Assembly (NCBI GenBank): GCA_963693085.1
Contig: OY856410.1
Location: 1,331,780,304-1,331,844,303, forward strand
Length of the DNA: 64,000 nucleotides
Source: Alisma plantago-aquatica
Lineage: Eukaryota > Streptophyta > Magnoliopsida > Alismatales > Alismataceae
Direction of reading: 5' to 3'
Shown here: in pieces, positions 24,310 through 38,364 of the stretch
Position numbering within the stretch: the stretch's first letter is position 1
Layout of the letters: every line of letters starts with the position of its first letter
Program-made: the position numbers and the translations under genes
The notes under the pieces: model-generated
What the model was told of the DNA's origin: nothing
Databases searched by the model: none
What the model saw: the letters and a program-made list of their open reading frames with translations, nothing else

Positions 24310-27300
24310 ATGTCTGGAAATCACGAAGAACATGCTCCTGAGCATAGTGATGCTGCATCGGTTGATGGAGCAGATGGACGGGCACATGAAGATCGGGTGC
24401 CTGAGGTCCCCCAACCAGACCCAGCCATACTTGAACACCCTGCCTACCAACAGCTTATGGGGCAGTTAATGGCTACGATGAATCTCATGGTTGAGCGATT
24501 ACCAGTGCCTCCTCCGCGAGCACAGGTTCCCCATGGAGAAGCATCGGGTATCGGGAAGACCTTTGAGCGGCTTCGCCGAGTCGGAGCTTCGGATTATGCT
24601 GGAACGGCTGATCCAACGGATGCAGATATGTGGCTGACGAGTCTTGAAAAGGCTTTCCGGATCCTCGACATCCCCGAAGCAGACAAAGTAAAGCATGCTG
24701 TCTACCTTTTGAAGGGTAGTGCTGGTCACTGGTGGACCATCGAGGAAGAGAAGCGGCCTGGTGAGGTGATCTGTTGGGAAGTGTTTCGGTGCGAGTTCGT
24801 CACCAGATACTTTCCGAAGACGTACCTGGATGAGAAGATCAGTCAGTTTGAGAATTTGCGGCAAGGAACGATGAACATCACCGAGTATGAAGCTAAGTTT
24901 ATGGATCTGTTGAGGTTCTGTCCTCACATGGCGGCGACAGATGATGAACAGATCAGACGTTTCGAGAAGGGCTTGAGTGTTGAGTTGACAACCCCTGTGT
25001 CTGCGCTGGAAAACCGAGAGCGGTTTGCTACGTTTGTGGAATTAGTTCGACGGATCGAGAGGACAGTAAGGGAGAAAAGAGAGTCGGTGTCTCTTAAAAG
25101 ACCTGCTCAGTTTCAAGGATGAAGGTTTGGTGGCTTCAAGAAACCCAGGTTTTCAGCACCGTCAGTGATGAGAAGTGCTGGTGTACCATCTCAGTGGTCT
25201 CCGAGTAAGGGAAAAGGTTATGTTTCTTCACCGTCTAAGGCGTACAGTTCAGCTTCGGTGGCAGTGACAGGGCCATCTAGGCCACGAGTTGACAATAGAG
25301 CATGTCATCTCTGTGGACAAGTCAGGCATTGGAAGTTCAATTGCCCGAATAGAGATGTTGAAGTGACGCAACAACCGAGGCAGAGTTTCCAGAAGTCTGA
25401 GAGACCACAGCCCAATGGTAGCAGAGGACGAGGACACGGTCAAGCGTCTCAAGCTGGATCGTCTGCTCAAGGGAGCAGAGGTCATGGACAGCAAGCTACG
25501 GCTCGATTCTATGCCATGAATCAGCCGGAGGCGATAGTCAACCCGCGAGTGGTGACAGGTCAGATGGAGTTATTTCATTCTGATATGTCTTCTTCTTGCT
25601 TTATATCTGTTCTGGTTGACCCGGGTGCTACACACTCTTTTACCGCCTATAGTATGCTTGAAAACTGTCATCTACCTGTTAGTTGTAAGAAGGATAGCTT
25701 GTTGTTAGAAACCCCTCTTGATGGTTCCTCTTTGCTTCGAGAAGAGTGTCCATCTTGTGTTTTGTCTTTTTCGGGACACAACATTCAGGTGGATCTCATA
25801 CCACTTGATATGCATGGTTTCGATGTTATCCTTGGGATGGATACCTTAGAGAAGTATAAGGTTGTCTTGGACTGTGGTTCCAAGCAGGCGGTGTTTGATG
25901 TTGCTGGAGAGAAGTGGATCTTCCAGGGAGATAGGAAGATTCTTCCGACGTGTCTGGTGTCATCTATGGTGGCAGATAGGTTGTTGAGACAAGGATGTGA
26001 GGCGTTCTTAGCTCACGTTGTGGATACCAAGGCGAAAGGCCTTAACCTTGAAGAAGTTTCAGTGGTCCAAGAGTTTGCAGATGTGTTTCCCTAGGAGTTT
26101 CCTGGTGTTCCTCCACCCCGAGAGATCGATTTTGAGATCAATCTGGTTCTGGGAACGCAGCCAATTGCACAGACACCTTATAGGATGGCTCCAGCAGAGA
26201 TGGTAGAGTTGAAGAAGTAGTTACAAGAGTTGTTGGAGAAAGGTTTCATCAGACCGAGCACGTCACCTTGGGGTGCTCCCGTGTTGTTCGTTAAGAAGAA
26301 GGATGGTTCGATGCGGTTGTGTATAGACTACCGACAGTTGAACAAGGTCACGATCAAGAATAAGTACCCGTTGATGAGGATAGATGACCTGTTCGATCAG
26401 TTGCGTTGTGCTACAGTGTTTTCGAAGATCGATCTACGGTCTGGATATCATCAGTTGAGGATAAAGGCGGATGACATACCAAAGTCAGCTTTTAGGACGA
26501 GGTATGGTCATTTTGAGTTTGTGGTTATGCCATTTGGATTAACCAATGCACCTGCTGCTTTCATGGACCTGATGAACAGAGTGTTTCGTCCGTTCTTAGA
26601 TCAGTTTGTTGTAGTTTTTATAGACGACATCTTGATCTATAGTCGGAACCGGCTAGAGCATGAGCAACATCTTCATCAAGCGTTGACTCTTCTTCGTCAA
26701 CATCAGTTGTATGCTAAGTTTAGTAAGTGTGAGTTCTGGTTGGATGAAGTGACTTTCTTAGGTCATGTGATATCTGCTGAAGGAGTCAAAGTAGATCCGA
26801 AGAAAGTGGAATCCGTTGCGGATTGGGAACAACCGAAGACGCCGACGAAAGTTTGTAGTTTCCTTGGTCTAGCAGGATACTACCGGAGGTTTATCAAGGA
26901 CTTCAGTTCGATAGCTCTTCCAATGATGAAGTTGACCAGGAAGGATGTACCTTTTGTTTGGAATGATCGATGTCAGCAAGCTTTCCAAAGTTTGAAGGAA
27001 AAGCTAACCAGTGCTCCAGTGTTGATCTTGACAGAATCTGGAAAAGGCTATGTTGTTTTCTGTGATGTGTCCAAGAAAGGTTTGGGTTGTGTGATGATGC
27101 AGGAAGATCATGTGGTTTCTTTTGCTTCGCGACAGCTTAAGAAACACGAGGAGAACTATCCCACCCATGACTTGGAGCTGGCAGCAGTGGTTCATGCGTT
27201 AAAGATTTGGAGACACTATCTTTATGGAGAAGTGTGTCGGATCTTTACAGATCACAAGAATCTGAAGTACATCTTCTCACAGCAAGAGTTGAACATGCGA

Positions 27301-28992
27301 CAACGTCGGTGGATGGAGTTGATCAATGATTATGATTGCACTATCGAGTATCATCCTAGTAAGGCGAATGTGGTAGCAGACACGCTTAGCAGAAAGTCTT
27401 CTACTCCCAAGAAGGCACAGATGAGTTCTTTGGTATGCCATAGGCGGGACATGTTAGTCTCCTTACGGCAGATTAACGTACAGATGGAGGTTTCCTCGTT
27501 AGCTGGACTTTTAGCACAGATGCAAATCAAGCCCACGTTGAGACAACAGATCAAGGATGCACAGGAAACGGATGATACATTACAGCTAATCAGATCAGAG
27601 TTTGGCAGCGAAAAGCGTGATGGGTTCCATGAGTCCGAGGATGGAGTGGTTTGCTATCATAATAGGATGGTGGTTCCAGATGCTGATAATCTGAGGAAGT
27701 TGGTGCTTGAGGAAGCACACACGTCGATGTATGCTATGCATCTAGGTGTCACCAAGATGTATCATAGTCTGAAGGACTTGTATTGGTGGTCCAGCCTGAA
27801 GAAAGATGTAGCTGAGTTTGTGGCAAGGTGTGCGGTATGTCAGCAAGTAAAGGCTGAGCATCAAAAGCCGGCAGGTACATTGCAACCTTTGCCTATACCA
27901 CAGTGGAAATGGGATCATATAACCATGGATTTCGTAGTTGGTCTACCCAGGACAACTAGGAATCATGATTCCATTTGGGTGATAGTGGACAGATTAACGA
28001 AGTCTGCCCATTTCATACCTGTGAAGACCACGTATACAGCTGAAAAGCTCGCTTGAGTATATGTGGATGAGATAGTTCGTTTGCATGGTGTGCCAGCAAC
28101 GATGGTTTCTGATAGAGGTCCTCAGTTTACAAGTCATTTTTGGGAACAGTTGCACAGGGCGATGGGAACGCAGTTGAAGTTCAGTACCGCTTTCCTCCCG
28201 CAGATAGATGGACAGTCTGAGAGGACTATTCAGACTTTGGAGGATCTTCTTCGTGCTTGTGTTTTGCAGTTCCTAGGCAGTTGGGACGTACATCTCAGTT
28301 CGATAGAGTTTGCCTACAACAATAGCTATCAGCGGAGCATTGACATGGCTCCCTATGAGGCTTTGTATGGGAGGAAGTGCAGATCTCCTTTGTGTTGGTA
28401 TGAATCAGGTGAATATCAGCTTTTGGGCCCTGAGTTAGTACAACAAATGACAGAAAAGATCAAGGTGATACAACAACAGTTGAAAGCGGCACAAGACAGG
28501 CAGAAGTCTTATGCAGACAATCGCCGACGACCCTTGGAGTTCCAGGTGGGAGACAAGGTGTATCTTAAAATCTCTCTGTGGAAAGGTGTGCTGAGGTTTG
28601 GACGGAAAGGTAAGTTAGCTCCCAGATATATGGGGCCTTACTCAGTCATAACACGTGTTGGAAAGGTGGCTTATGAGTTAGAATTGCCTCCAGAGTTGCA
28701 CAGGTTACATCCAGTGTTCCATGTCAGTATGCTGAAGAAAAGTCATCCGGATACAGGAACAGTGATACAACCAGTTCAAGTTGAGCTTGACAAAGATGTG
28801 ACTTATGAAGAGGGTCCTATGATGATCCTTGACAGAAGAGTCAAGAAGCTGAAGAGAAAGGATCTGGTTCTTGTGAAGGTCCTTTGGCATCACCGTGGCG
28901 TTGAGGAAGCCACGTGGGAGCTTGAGGAAGAGATGAGGAGGAAGTATCCCTCGCTTTTCTCTTTGGATTTCGGGGATGAAATCCTTTTGTAG
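24310..28992 (+). pseudogene. gag-pol: gag-pol of chromovirus A, first copy (four in-frame stops)
   Basis: One continuous frame of 1560 codons starts at the ATG in GCCAAGATGTC. Residues about 107-223 are the gag core; 332-345 is a CX2CX4HX4C zinc knuckle; the protease motif DPGATHSF has its aspartate at 437. RT has FIDD at 770-773; RNase H has D919, E956, D981 and D1024. Integrase has an N-terminal HHCC zinc module and the D1207, D1268, E1304 triad, the last two 35 residues apart. A GPY/F segment and a C-terminal chromodomain-like stretch follow. The frame is broken at codons 271 (TGA, 25120), 595 (TAG, 26092), 637 (TAG, 26218) and 1249 (TGA, 28054), with no frameshift. As it stands it cannot give full Gag-Pol. 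The same four stops occur in the second copy. Confidence 0.95.
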
Positions 28993-29003
28993 AGGTTTAT
29001 GGC

Positions 29004-29941
29004 TGTAAGGACCCTGACCTGCATTTAGGGTTTACCCTGTTTGTTTTGCTTGATCTTGGTGCTTTGGTGCTTGCTAATCACCTTTAGTGGTGATTAGGGT
29101 TTGGTTGTGCTTTGTTGAGAGTTCGAGGGGATACTTGCAAATAACCCAAGTTTAGGGTTTTATGGGCAAGTTTGCCATCTTGTGAGATGTTTTCCCTCTT
29201 TTCTTCCTCTAGGGTTGAGAGGAAGGCTTGGGCTTGTTGTTTGAGTCCTTTGGGCCTGAGTTGAGCTTGTTTGGGCCTTGGAGTTCCTTGTTTGGGCTTG
29301 CTTGAGCCTTGTGTCACCCAGGGCAGGTGGTGTGTCGCCCAGTTGCTTGGTGTGTCACCCAGTAGCTCTTGTTGTGTCGCCCAGATGGCTTGGCTTGGTT
29401 GATGGACACATGGTGCACATCTTGGACAAGTGCCTTATGGCTTGCATGAAAGGTGGCTTGAGTTGGTGGACATGTGTCCCTTGGGTGGGCGACACATAGC
29501 ATGGTTGTACCTTGGTTTCTCCTCCCCTTCTTCCTATATAGGTATCTCTTCTCCTTGCCTTAGTCTCCTTTGGTCCTTTGGTCTCCCCTCCACCCTTGGT
29601 GCATGATATCCCTCTCCATCTTGCTTGTGTTGGCCGATACACTTCCTTGGAGCTGAAATGGTGGCCGATACACCTTCCTGGAGCAGCTTGGTGGACGATA
29701 GCTTTGGACCTTGGAGTGCTTTGGAGCTTTGGTGGCCGACAACCTTGGAGCTCAAAGTGCATCTTCTTCCTTGGAGCTTAAGGCGTGTTGCATAGTTTCT
29801 AACCCTAACTCTCTTACCTCTAGCTTTAACCTTGTTACATGATGAGTCCTTTAGGTTGGCCGATACCCTTGCCCTTGAGTTGGGCGATAGGGTGAGCTAG
29901 GGTTTGTTGGCTGATATGGTGAGTACCCTTGGAGATGGGCG

Positions 29942-29986
<45 letters not shown>

Positions 29987-32606
29987 GGGTGATATGGTTT
30001 GATGGTGTTGGGCGACATGGATGTCCTTGAGTTGGACGATAGAATGGGTGCTCTTGTGTTGAGTTATCTCCTTGTCCATGTGGTGGACGATAGGGCCAAG
30101 TAGTGCCATGATGGACGATAGGCTATGTGCCCTGATGGCCGATACCATGATGGCTGATACCATGTTGGGCGACATGCCTTGGGCCATGATGGCCGATAGG
30201 GTTAGTGTGGTGGCCGATACCCCTGTTGGGTGATAGGTTTCAGATGAGGGTTGTGAGGCTATAGTGAGGGTATGAGTTTCTTTGGTGACGGTCCCTTATG
30301 TGATAGAAGTGGATGTTTATACATTAACCAATAAAACGATGGTGGTGTTTGTGATATCATCAATATGTAATATGTTGCCTTGCAAATAATAAGGATGCTA
30401 ATGGTAGTAATGTATATGATGATAGCCCTCATGTAATAGATGCTTAATTGTTAATGATAATGAAGATGATGATAACTACTCTAGTAGTTTGTTTAATGAT
30501 AATAATGTTGGTAATAATGATGCTAAGTGACAGTTATGTTAAAGGTTGCTTCATGATAAGGATGACAATAGTTGATGACATAGTAATGACCTTGTTAATA
30601 ATAGTGTTGGTTCTGTAAACACAACATGATCTCTATATACCCTGATTGTTTGTACAATCTCGATATAAGGGTAAGTATCAGTATGGTTGTTTAATGATGT
30701 ACTTAACATACTTGATTACCAAATAACTGTCATATTGATAAGTAGATTATCTTGAATGATATTTCATGATAGTGAGCATATTCCTTATGTTGAATCTACA
30801 ATTATTGCATACCTTAACCTTGCAGGTGATGACTTAGCCATGAAAGGGCTATGTGACATATGTAATGAGTAACATTACTTTGATAATTGCTCTATAAGAT
30901 TATGTATGTGATGTGTTGGTCCCATGATGATGATGTGAGCCTTAAGAGGCAGTAACAATACATGATGAAGGGTTGAGACCCTGTGGTATGTGATGATCCT
31001 TGAGATGGATCTGGATAGTTGGCAAGAGGCCAAGTGGTAACATGTGATGTTGGATCCTTAAGATGGATCAGGTTGATATGAATAGATCATAATATAATGT
31101 TCTTTACTTTCTGTTATATCTTTGCATGTTATACAACTTGGTTGAATCTTGCAATCCATCTAAAAGATACTAATTAATCACAGTGAAATATATCATGTAG
31201 TTTTCCCTGGCCATAGATCCATCATCGTCAGGACTTGGTGATGGTGAAACAGGTTTTCCTACGGGTTAACCTGGAAGCGCATATTGTTGAATATGTGTAG
31301 GTTGCTCCTAGCCTGAAAATGAGGAGGTAAGAGTGTAACTTCGGTTGCAGACTCAGATATGTGTGTAGAGCATGGTGAACAGGCCCATGGCTCAGGATAT
31401 GTGATGTATGGAGCATGAATGCGTTCATGGCTCAGAGCACGGTGATCAGGCCCGTGGCTCAGATTTACTAGCGTCGAGACCTGTACCAAGGCGGGCTAGA
31501 GAATGGGTAGCCTATGGAGCTAACCCTATGGCTTAGACCACTTCAGCATGTGACTGCGGTCCTGCTTGTGTTGTACTCATGTACTGACCATGAGGTGGGA
31601 GGCCGTGGAGTCCGGCTCTTCCATTGACCTTGTATGGTACCGTCTTGGGTTTCGTAACCGAAGGTTGGATTTGAACGGTACGGTTCAAATCCTCAGGGCA
31701 TAATAAAATGTAATACAACCGTTTAGTATTTACTAGTCATATCAAATACGAAACATTGGTTGAGGCCTTGTTTGTGTAATATTCCGTTATACCTTGCAGG
31801 TCATGTGGTAATCTACCTTATCTTGATAATCAGGTTATATGGCATTATATCCTGTTCTAATAATCCTGTTACATGTTGATATATCTCATCTTGATAGTCA
31901 TGTTCCTTTGAAAGACATCTGGTTTTACGCTTTAGTAAAGCTGGTATGCTTGCCGGTAAGAATGATCTTGCTATATATATATAACTGCTTCTGATATATC
32001 TGCTCATGTTATAATTGCTGTTATGGTTTATCTTGCTGAGGTTCTATAGTTGCGGTGGGGAGCTATGTTTCCCGCTGGGACAATTGTTCAATTGTCTCAC
32101 CCTGCTGGTTTACACCCTTTTTAGGTGGTCGAGGTAGACGTGGTCGTGGTTGTGGTGTTGCGGACGAGCAGCTTGAGGAACAGTAGAAGGCAAGCGTTGG
32201 ACATGCTGCTGTCTTGGATGTTTGTAGTAGAGTCTAGAGTCATCCATGTACTCTCAGGTCCTTGGAAGTGTTTTGACGATGTTTCACGAAGATCGTTCGA
32301 TGATATCTGTATATCCTGCTGTTGGCCGGATGTGGGCCTTTATGTATATATGAACAGGTGGTGAACTCATGTGATGGATGAACAGCTGTTCCTGAGCTGT
32401 GGACACATGTCAGATCTTGTGTACATATTTATATGACATGTTTCTGTGCAGGATGAGGACTGGAAAGTAATAGTTTCACAGTTTATCAGTTTTCCGCAAT
32501 CGGTTTTAATTAACCCGTGTTTTTGGATAATCTGTGGTTATGGTGTTTTCCGCACGTTTTCGCGTAACACCTCGTTATCTGTGTGATAATGGGATGTGTT
32601 GCCACA
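29004..32606 (+). repeat. Array A LTR2, shared middle LTR (3603 bp)
   Basis: It serves as 3' LTR of the first interior and 5' LTR of the second. The TATA motif is at 29535-29540, a 37-nt (TC)n run at 29946-29982, and the conserved 20-mer at 31480-31499. Its extra 18 bp over LTR1 equal the (TC)n difference. At every diagnostic site I compared it agrees with LTR3 against LTR1. Confidence 0.93.
31667..31707 (+). promoter_or_regulatory. Predicted hairpin and poly(A) signal, LTR2
   Basis: The 10-bp stem, GGTACG loop and AATAAA are unchanged from LTR1, at the corresponding offset. Confidence 0.6.
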
Positions 32607-32611
32607 ATTTT

Positions 32612-32623
32612 TGGTATCAGAGC
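32612..32623 (+). other. Primer-binding site, second A interior
   Basis: TGGTATCAGAGC, with the same six-base spacing from the LTR end as in the first copy. Confidence 0.93.
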
Positions 32624-32732
32624 TTTAGGTTCGCTGAGTCTACATGGATCTAGGACTAGGTTGAGTCTGTTCTTATGAGTTTTCCAGGTTATCTTACAAA
32701 AATCTTCTACCCTAAGCAGAAGAAAAGCCAAG

Positions 32733-35700
32733 ATGTCTAGAAATCACGAAGAACATGCTCCTGAGCATAGTGATGCTGCATCGGTTGATGGAGCAGATGG
32801 ACGGGCACATGAAGATCGGGTGCCTGAGGTCCCCCAACCAGACCCAGCCATACTTGAACACCCTGCCTACCAACAGCTTATGGGGCAGTTAATGGCTACG
32901 ATGAATCTCATGGTTGAGCGATTACCAGTGCCTCCTCCGCGAGCAAAGGTTCCCCATGGAGAAGCATCGGGTATCGGGAAGACCTTTGAGCGGCTTCGCC
33001 GAGTCGGAGCTTCGGATTATGCTGGAACGGCTGATCCAACGGATGCAGATATGTGGCTGACGAGTCTTGAAAAGGCTTTCCGGATCCTCGACATCCCCGA
33101 AGCAGACAAAGTAAAGCATGCTGTCTACCTTTTGAAGGGTAGTGCTGGTCACTGGTGGACCATCGAGGAAGAGAAGCGGCCTGGTGAGGTGATCTGTTGG
33201 GAAGTGTTTCGGTGCGAGTTCGTCACCAGATACTTTCCGAAGACGTACCTGGATGAGAAGATCAGTCAGTTTGAGAATTTGCGGCAAGGAACGATGAACA
33301 TCACCGAGTATGAAGCTAAGTTTATGGATCTGTTGAGGTTCTGTCCTCACATGGCGGCGACAGATGATGAACAGATCAGACGTTTCGAGAAGGGCTTGAG
33401 TGTTGAGTTGACAACCCCTGTGTCTGCGCTGGAAAACCGAGAGCGGTTTGCTACGTTTGTGGAATCAGTTCGACGGATCGAGAGGACAGTAAGGGAGAAA
33501 AGAGAGTCGGTGTCTCTTAAAAGACCTGCTCAGTTTCAAGGATGAAGGTTTGGTGGCTTCAAGAAACCCAGGTTTTCAGCACCGTCAGTGATGAGAAGTG
33601 CTGGTGTACCATCTCAGTGGTCTCCGAGTAAGGGAAAAGGTTATGTTTCTTCACCGTCTAAGGCGTACAGTTCAGCTTCGGTGGCAGTGACAGGGCCATC
33701 TAGGCCACGAGTTGACAATAGAGCATGTCATCTCTGTGGACAAGTCAGGCATTGGAAGTTCAATTGCCCGAATAGAGATGTTGAAGTGACGCAACAACCG
33801 AGGCAGAGTTTCCAGAAGTCTGAGAGACCACAGCCCAATGGTAGCAGAGGACGAGGACACGGTCAAGCGTCTCAAGCTGGATCGTCTGCTCAAGGGAGCA
33901 GAGGTCATGGACAGCAAGCTACGGCTCGATTCTATGCCATGAATCAGCCGGAGGCGATAGTCAACCCGCGAGTGGTGACAGGTCAGATGGAGTTATTTCA
34001 TTCTGATATGTCTTCTTCTTGCTTTATATCTGTTCTGGTTGACCCGGGTGCTACACACTCTTTTACCGCCTATAGTATGCTTGAAAACTGTCATCTACCT
34101 ATTAGTTGTAAGAAGGATAGCTTGTTGTTAGAAACCCCTCTTGATGGTTCCTCTTTGCTTCGAGAAGAGTGTCCATCTTGTGTTTTGTCTTTTTCGGGAC
34201 ACAACATTCAGGTGGATCTCATACCACTTGATATGCATGGTTTCGATGTTATCCTTGGGATGGATACCTTAGAGAAGTATAAGGTTGTCTTGGACTGTGG
34301 TTCCAAGCAGGCGGTGTTTGATGTTGCTGGAGAGAAGTGGATCTTCCAGGGAGATAGGAAGATTCTTCCGACGTGTCTGGTGTCATCTATGGTGGCAGAT
34401 AGGTTGTTGAGACAAGGATGTGAGGCGTTCTTAGCTCACGTTGTGGATACCAAGGCGAAAGGCCTTAACCTTGAAGAAGTTTCAGTGGTCCGAGAGTTTG
34501 CAGATGTGTTTCCCTAGGAGTTTCCTGGTGTTCCTCCACCCCGAGAGATCGATTTTGAGATCAATCTGGTTCTGGGAACGCAGCCAATTGCACAGACACC
34601 TTATAGGATGGCTCCAGCAGAGATGGTAGAGTTGAAGAAGTAGTTACAAGAGTTGTTGGAGAAAGGTTTCATCAGACCGAGCACGTCACCTTGGGGTGCT
34701 CCCGTGTTGTTCGTTAAGAAGAAGGATGGTTCGATGCGGTTGTGTATAGACTACCGACAGTTGAACAAGGTCACGATCAAGAATAAGTACCCGTTGATGA
34801 GGATAGATGACCTGTTCGATCAGTTGCGTTGTGCTACAGTGTTTTCGAAGATCGATCTACGGTCTGGATATCATCAGTTGAGGATAAAGGCGGATGACAT
34901 ACCAAAGTCAGCTTTTAGGACGAGGTATGGTCATTTTGAGTTTGTGGTTATGCCGTTTGGATTAACCAATGCACCTGCTGCTTTCATGGACCTGATGAAC
35001 AGAGTGTTTTGTCTGTTCTTAGATCAGTTTGTTGTCGTTTTTATAGACGACATCTTGATCTATAGTCGGAACCGGCTAGAGCATGAGCAACATCTTCATC
35101 AAGCGTTGACTCTTCTTCGTCAACATCAGTTGTATGCTAAGTTTAGTAAGTGTGAGTTCTGGTTGGATGAAGTGACTTTCTTAGGTCATGTGATATCTGC
35201 TGAAGGAGTCAAAGTAGATCCGAAGAAAGTGGAATCCGTTGCGGATTGGGAACAACCGAAGACGCCGACGAAAGTTTGTAGTTTCCTTGGTCTAGCAGGA
35301 TACTACCGGAGGTTTATCAAGGACTTCAGTTCGATAGCTCTTCCGATGATGAAGTTGACCAGGAAGGATGTACCTTTTGTTTGGAATGATCGATGTCAGC
35401 AAGCTTTCCAAAGTTTGAAGGAAAAGCTAACCAGTGCTCCAGTGTTGATCTTGACAGAATCTGGAAAAGGCTATGTTGTTTTCTGTGATGTGTCCAAGAA
35501 AGGTTTGGGTTGTGTGATGATGCAGGAAGATCATGTGGTTTCTTTTGCTTCGCGACAGCTTAAGAAACACGAGGAGAACTATCCCACCCATGACTTGGAG
35601 CTGGCAGCAGTGGTTCATGCGTTAAAGATTTGGAGACACTATCTTTATGGAGAAGTGTGTCGGATCTTTACAGATCACAAGAATCTGAAGTACATCTTCT

Positions 35701-37415
35701 CACAGCAAGAGTTGAACATGCGACAACGTCGGTGGATGGAGTTGATCAATGATTATGATTGCACTATCGAGTATCATCCTAGTAAGGCGAATGTGGTAGC
35801 AGACACGCTTAGCAGAAAGTCTTCTACTCCCAAGAAGGCACAGATGAGTTCTTTGGTATGCCATAGGCGGGACATGTTAGTCTCCTTACGACAGATTAAC
35901 GTACAGATGGAGGTTTCCTCGTTAGCTGGACTTTTAGCACAGATGCAAATCAAGCCCACGTTGAGACAACAGATCAAGGATGCACAGGAAACAGATGATA
36001 CATTACAGCTAATCAGATCAGAGTTTGGCAGCGAAAAGCGTGATGGGTTCCATGAGTCCGAGGATGGAGTGGTTTGCTATCATAATAGGATGGTGGTTCC
36101 AGATGCTGATAATCTGAGGAAGTTGGTGCTTGAGGAAGCACACACGTCGATGTATGCTATGCATCTAGGTGTCACCAAGATGTATCATAGTCTGAAGGAC
36201 TTGTATTGGTGGTCCGGCCTGAAGAAAGATGTAGCTGAGTTTGTGGCAAGGTGTGCGGTATGTCAGCAAGTAAAGGCTGAGCATCAAAAGCCGGCAGGTA
36301 CATTGCAACCTTTGCCTATACCACAGTGGAAATGGGATCATATAACCATGGATTTCGTAGTTGGTCTACCCAGGACAACTAGGAATCATGATTCCATTTG
36401 GGTGATAGTGGACAGATTAACGAAGTCTGCCCATTTCATACCTGTGAAGACCACGTATACAGCTGAAAAGCTCACTTGAGTATATGTGGATGAGATAGTT
36501 CGTTTGCATGGTGTGCCAGCAACGATGGTTTCTGATAGAGGTCCTCAGTTTACAAGTCATTTTTGGGAACAGTTGCACAGGGCGATGGGAACGCAGTTGA
36601 AGTTCAGTACCGCTTTCCTCCCGCAGACAAATGGACAGTCTGAGAGGACTATTCAGACTTTGGAGGATCTTCTTCGTGCTTGTGTTTTGCAGTTCCTAGG
36701 CAGTTGGGACGTACATCTCAGTTCGATAGAGTTTGCCTACAACAATAGCTATCAGCGGAGCATTGACATGGCTCCCTATGAGGCTTTGTATGGGAGGAAG
36801 TGCAGATCTCCTTTGTGTTGGTATGAATCAGGTGAATATCAGCTTTTGGGCCCTGAGTTAGTACAACAAATGACAGAAAAGATCAAGGTGATACAACAAC
36901 AGTTGAAAGCAGCACAAGACAGGCAGAAGTCTTATGCAGACAATCGCCGACGACCCTTGGAGTTCCAGGTGGGAGACAAGGTGTATCTTAAAATCTCTCT
37001 GTGGAAAGGTGTGCTGAGGTTTGGACGGAAAGGTAAGTTAGCTCCCAGATATATGGGGCCTTACTCAGTCATAACACGTGTTGGAAAGGTGGCTTATGAG
37101 TTAGAATTGCCTCCAGAGTTGCACAGGTTACATCCAGTGTTCCATGTCAGTATGCTGAAGAAAAGTCATCCGGATACAGGAACAGTGATACAACCAGTTC
37201 AAGTTGAGCTTGACAAAGATGTGACTTATGAAGAGGGTCCTATGATGATCCTTGACTGAAGAGTCAAGAAGCTGAAGAGAAAGGATCTGGTTCTTGTGAA
37301 GGTCCTTTGGCATCACCGTGGCGTTGAGGAAGCCACGTGGGAGCTTGAGGAAGAGATGAGGAGGAAGTATCCCTCGCTTTTCTCTTTGGATTTCGGGGAT
37401 GAAATCCTTTTGTAG
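32733..37415 (+). pseudogene. gag-pol: gag-pol of chromovirus A, second copy (five in-frame stops)
   Basis: The frame and domain layout are the same as the first copy, with about twenty base differences in 4.8 kb by eye and no indel. It has the same four stops (33543, 34515, 34641, 36477) and one more: TGA at 37257-37259 where the first copy has AGA, cutting the chromodomain-like C-terminus. RT residues before FIDD read FCLFLDQ instead of FRPFLDQ (two C-to-T changes). Near the integrase glutamate it reads QTNGQSER where the first copy has QIDGQSER. RT, RNase H and integrase catalytic residues are kept. It is non-functional for full Gag-Pol. Confidence 0.95.
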
Positions 37416-37426
37416 AGGTTTATGGC

Positions 37427-38364
37427 TGTAAGGACCCTGACCTGCATTTAGGGTTTACCCTGTTTGTTTTGCTTGATCTTGGTGCTTTGGTGCTTGCTAA
37501 TCACCTTTAGTGGTGATTAGGGTTTGGTTGTGCTTTGTTGAGAGTTCGAGGGGATACTTGCAAATAACCCAAGTTTAGGGTTTTATGGGCAAGTTTGCCA
37601 TCTTGTGAGATGTTTTCCCTCTTTTCTTCCTCTAGGGTTGAGAGGAAGGCTTGGGCTTGTTGTTTGAGTCCTTTGGGCCTGAGTTGAGCTTGTTTGGGCC
37701 TTGGAGTTCCTTGTTTGGGCTTGCTTGAGCCTTGTGTCACCCATGGCAGGTGGTGTGTCGCCCAGTTGCTTGGTGTGTCACCCAGTAGCTCTTGTTGTGT
37801 CGCCCAGATGGCTTGGCTTGGTTGATGGACACATGGTGCACATCTTGGACAAGTGCCTTATGGCTTGCATGAAAGGTGGCTTGAGTTGGTGGACATGTGT
37901 CCCTTGGGTGGGCGACACATAGCATGGTTGTACCTTGGTTTCTCCTCCCCTTCTTCCTATATAGGTATCTCTTCTCCTTGCCTTAGTCTCCTTTGGTCCT
38001 TTGGTCTCCCCTCCACCCTTGGTGCATGATATCCCTCTCCATCTTGCTTGTGTTGGCCGATACACTTCCTTGGAGCTGAAATGGTGGCCGATACACCTTC
38101 CTGGAGCAGCTTGGTGGACGATAGCTTTGGACCTTGGAGTGCTTTGGAGCTTTGGTGGCCGACAACCTTGGAGCTCAAAGTGCATCTTCTTCCTTGGAGC
38201 TTAAGGCGTGTTGCATAGTTTCTAACCCTAACTCTCTTACCTCTAGCTTTAACCTTGTTACATGATGAGTCCTTTAGGTTGGCCGATACCCTTGCCCTTG
38301 AGTTGGGCGATAGGGTGAGCTAGGGTTTGTTGGCCGATATGGTGAGTACCCTTGGAGATGGGCG

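Noticed and set aside
24499..24927. 142-codon minus-strand frame inside gag, also in the second copy
   Set aside because: It is an antisense shadow of the conserved gag domain.
25120..28056. Programmed stop readthrough as an explanation of the in-frame stops
   Set aside because: Tekay-like elements normally use one frame. Four stops of two types, including between protease and RT and inside integrase, fit mutation better than regulated readthrough.
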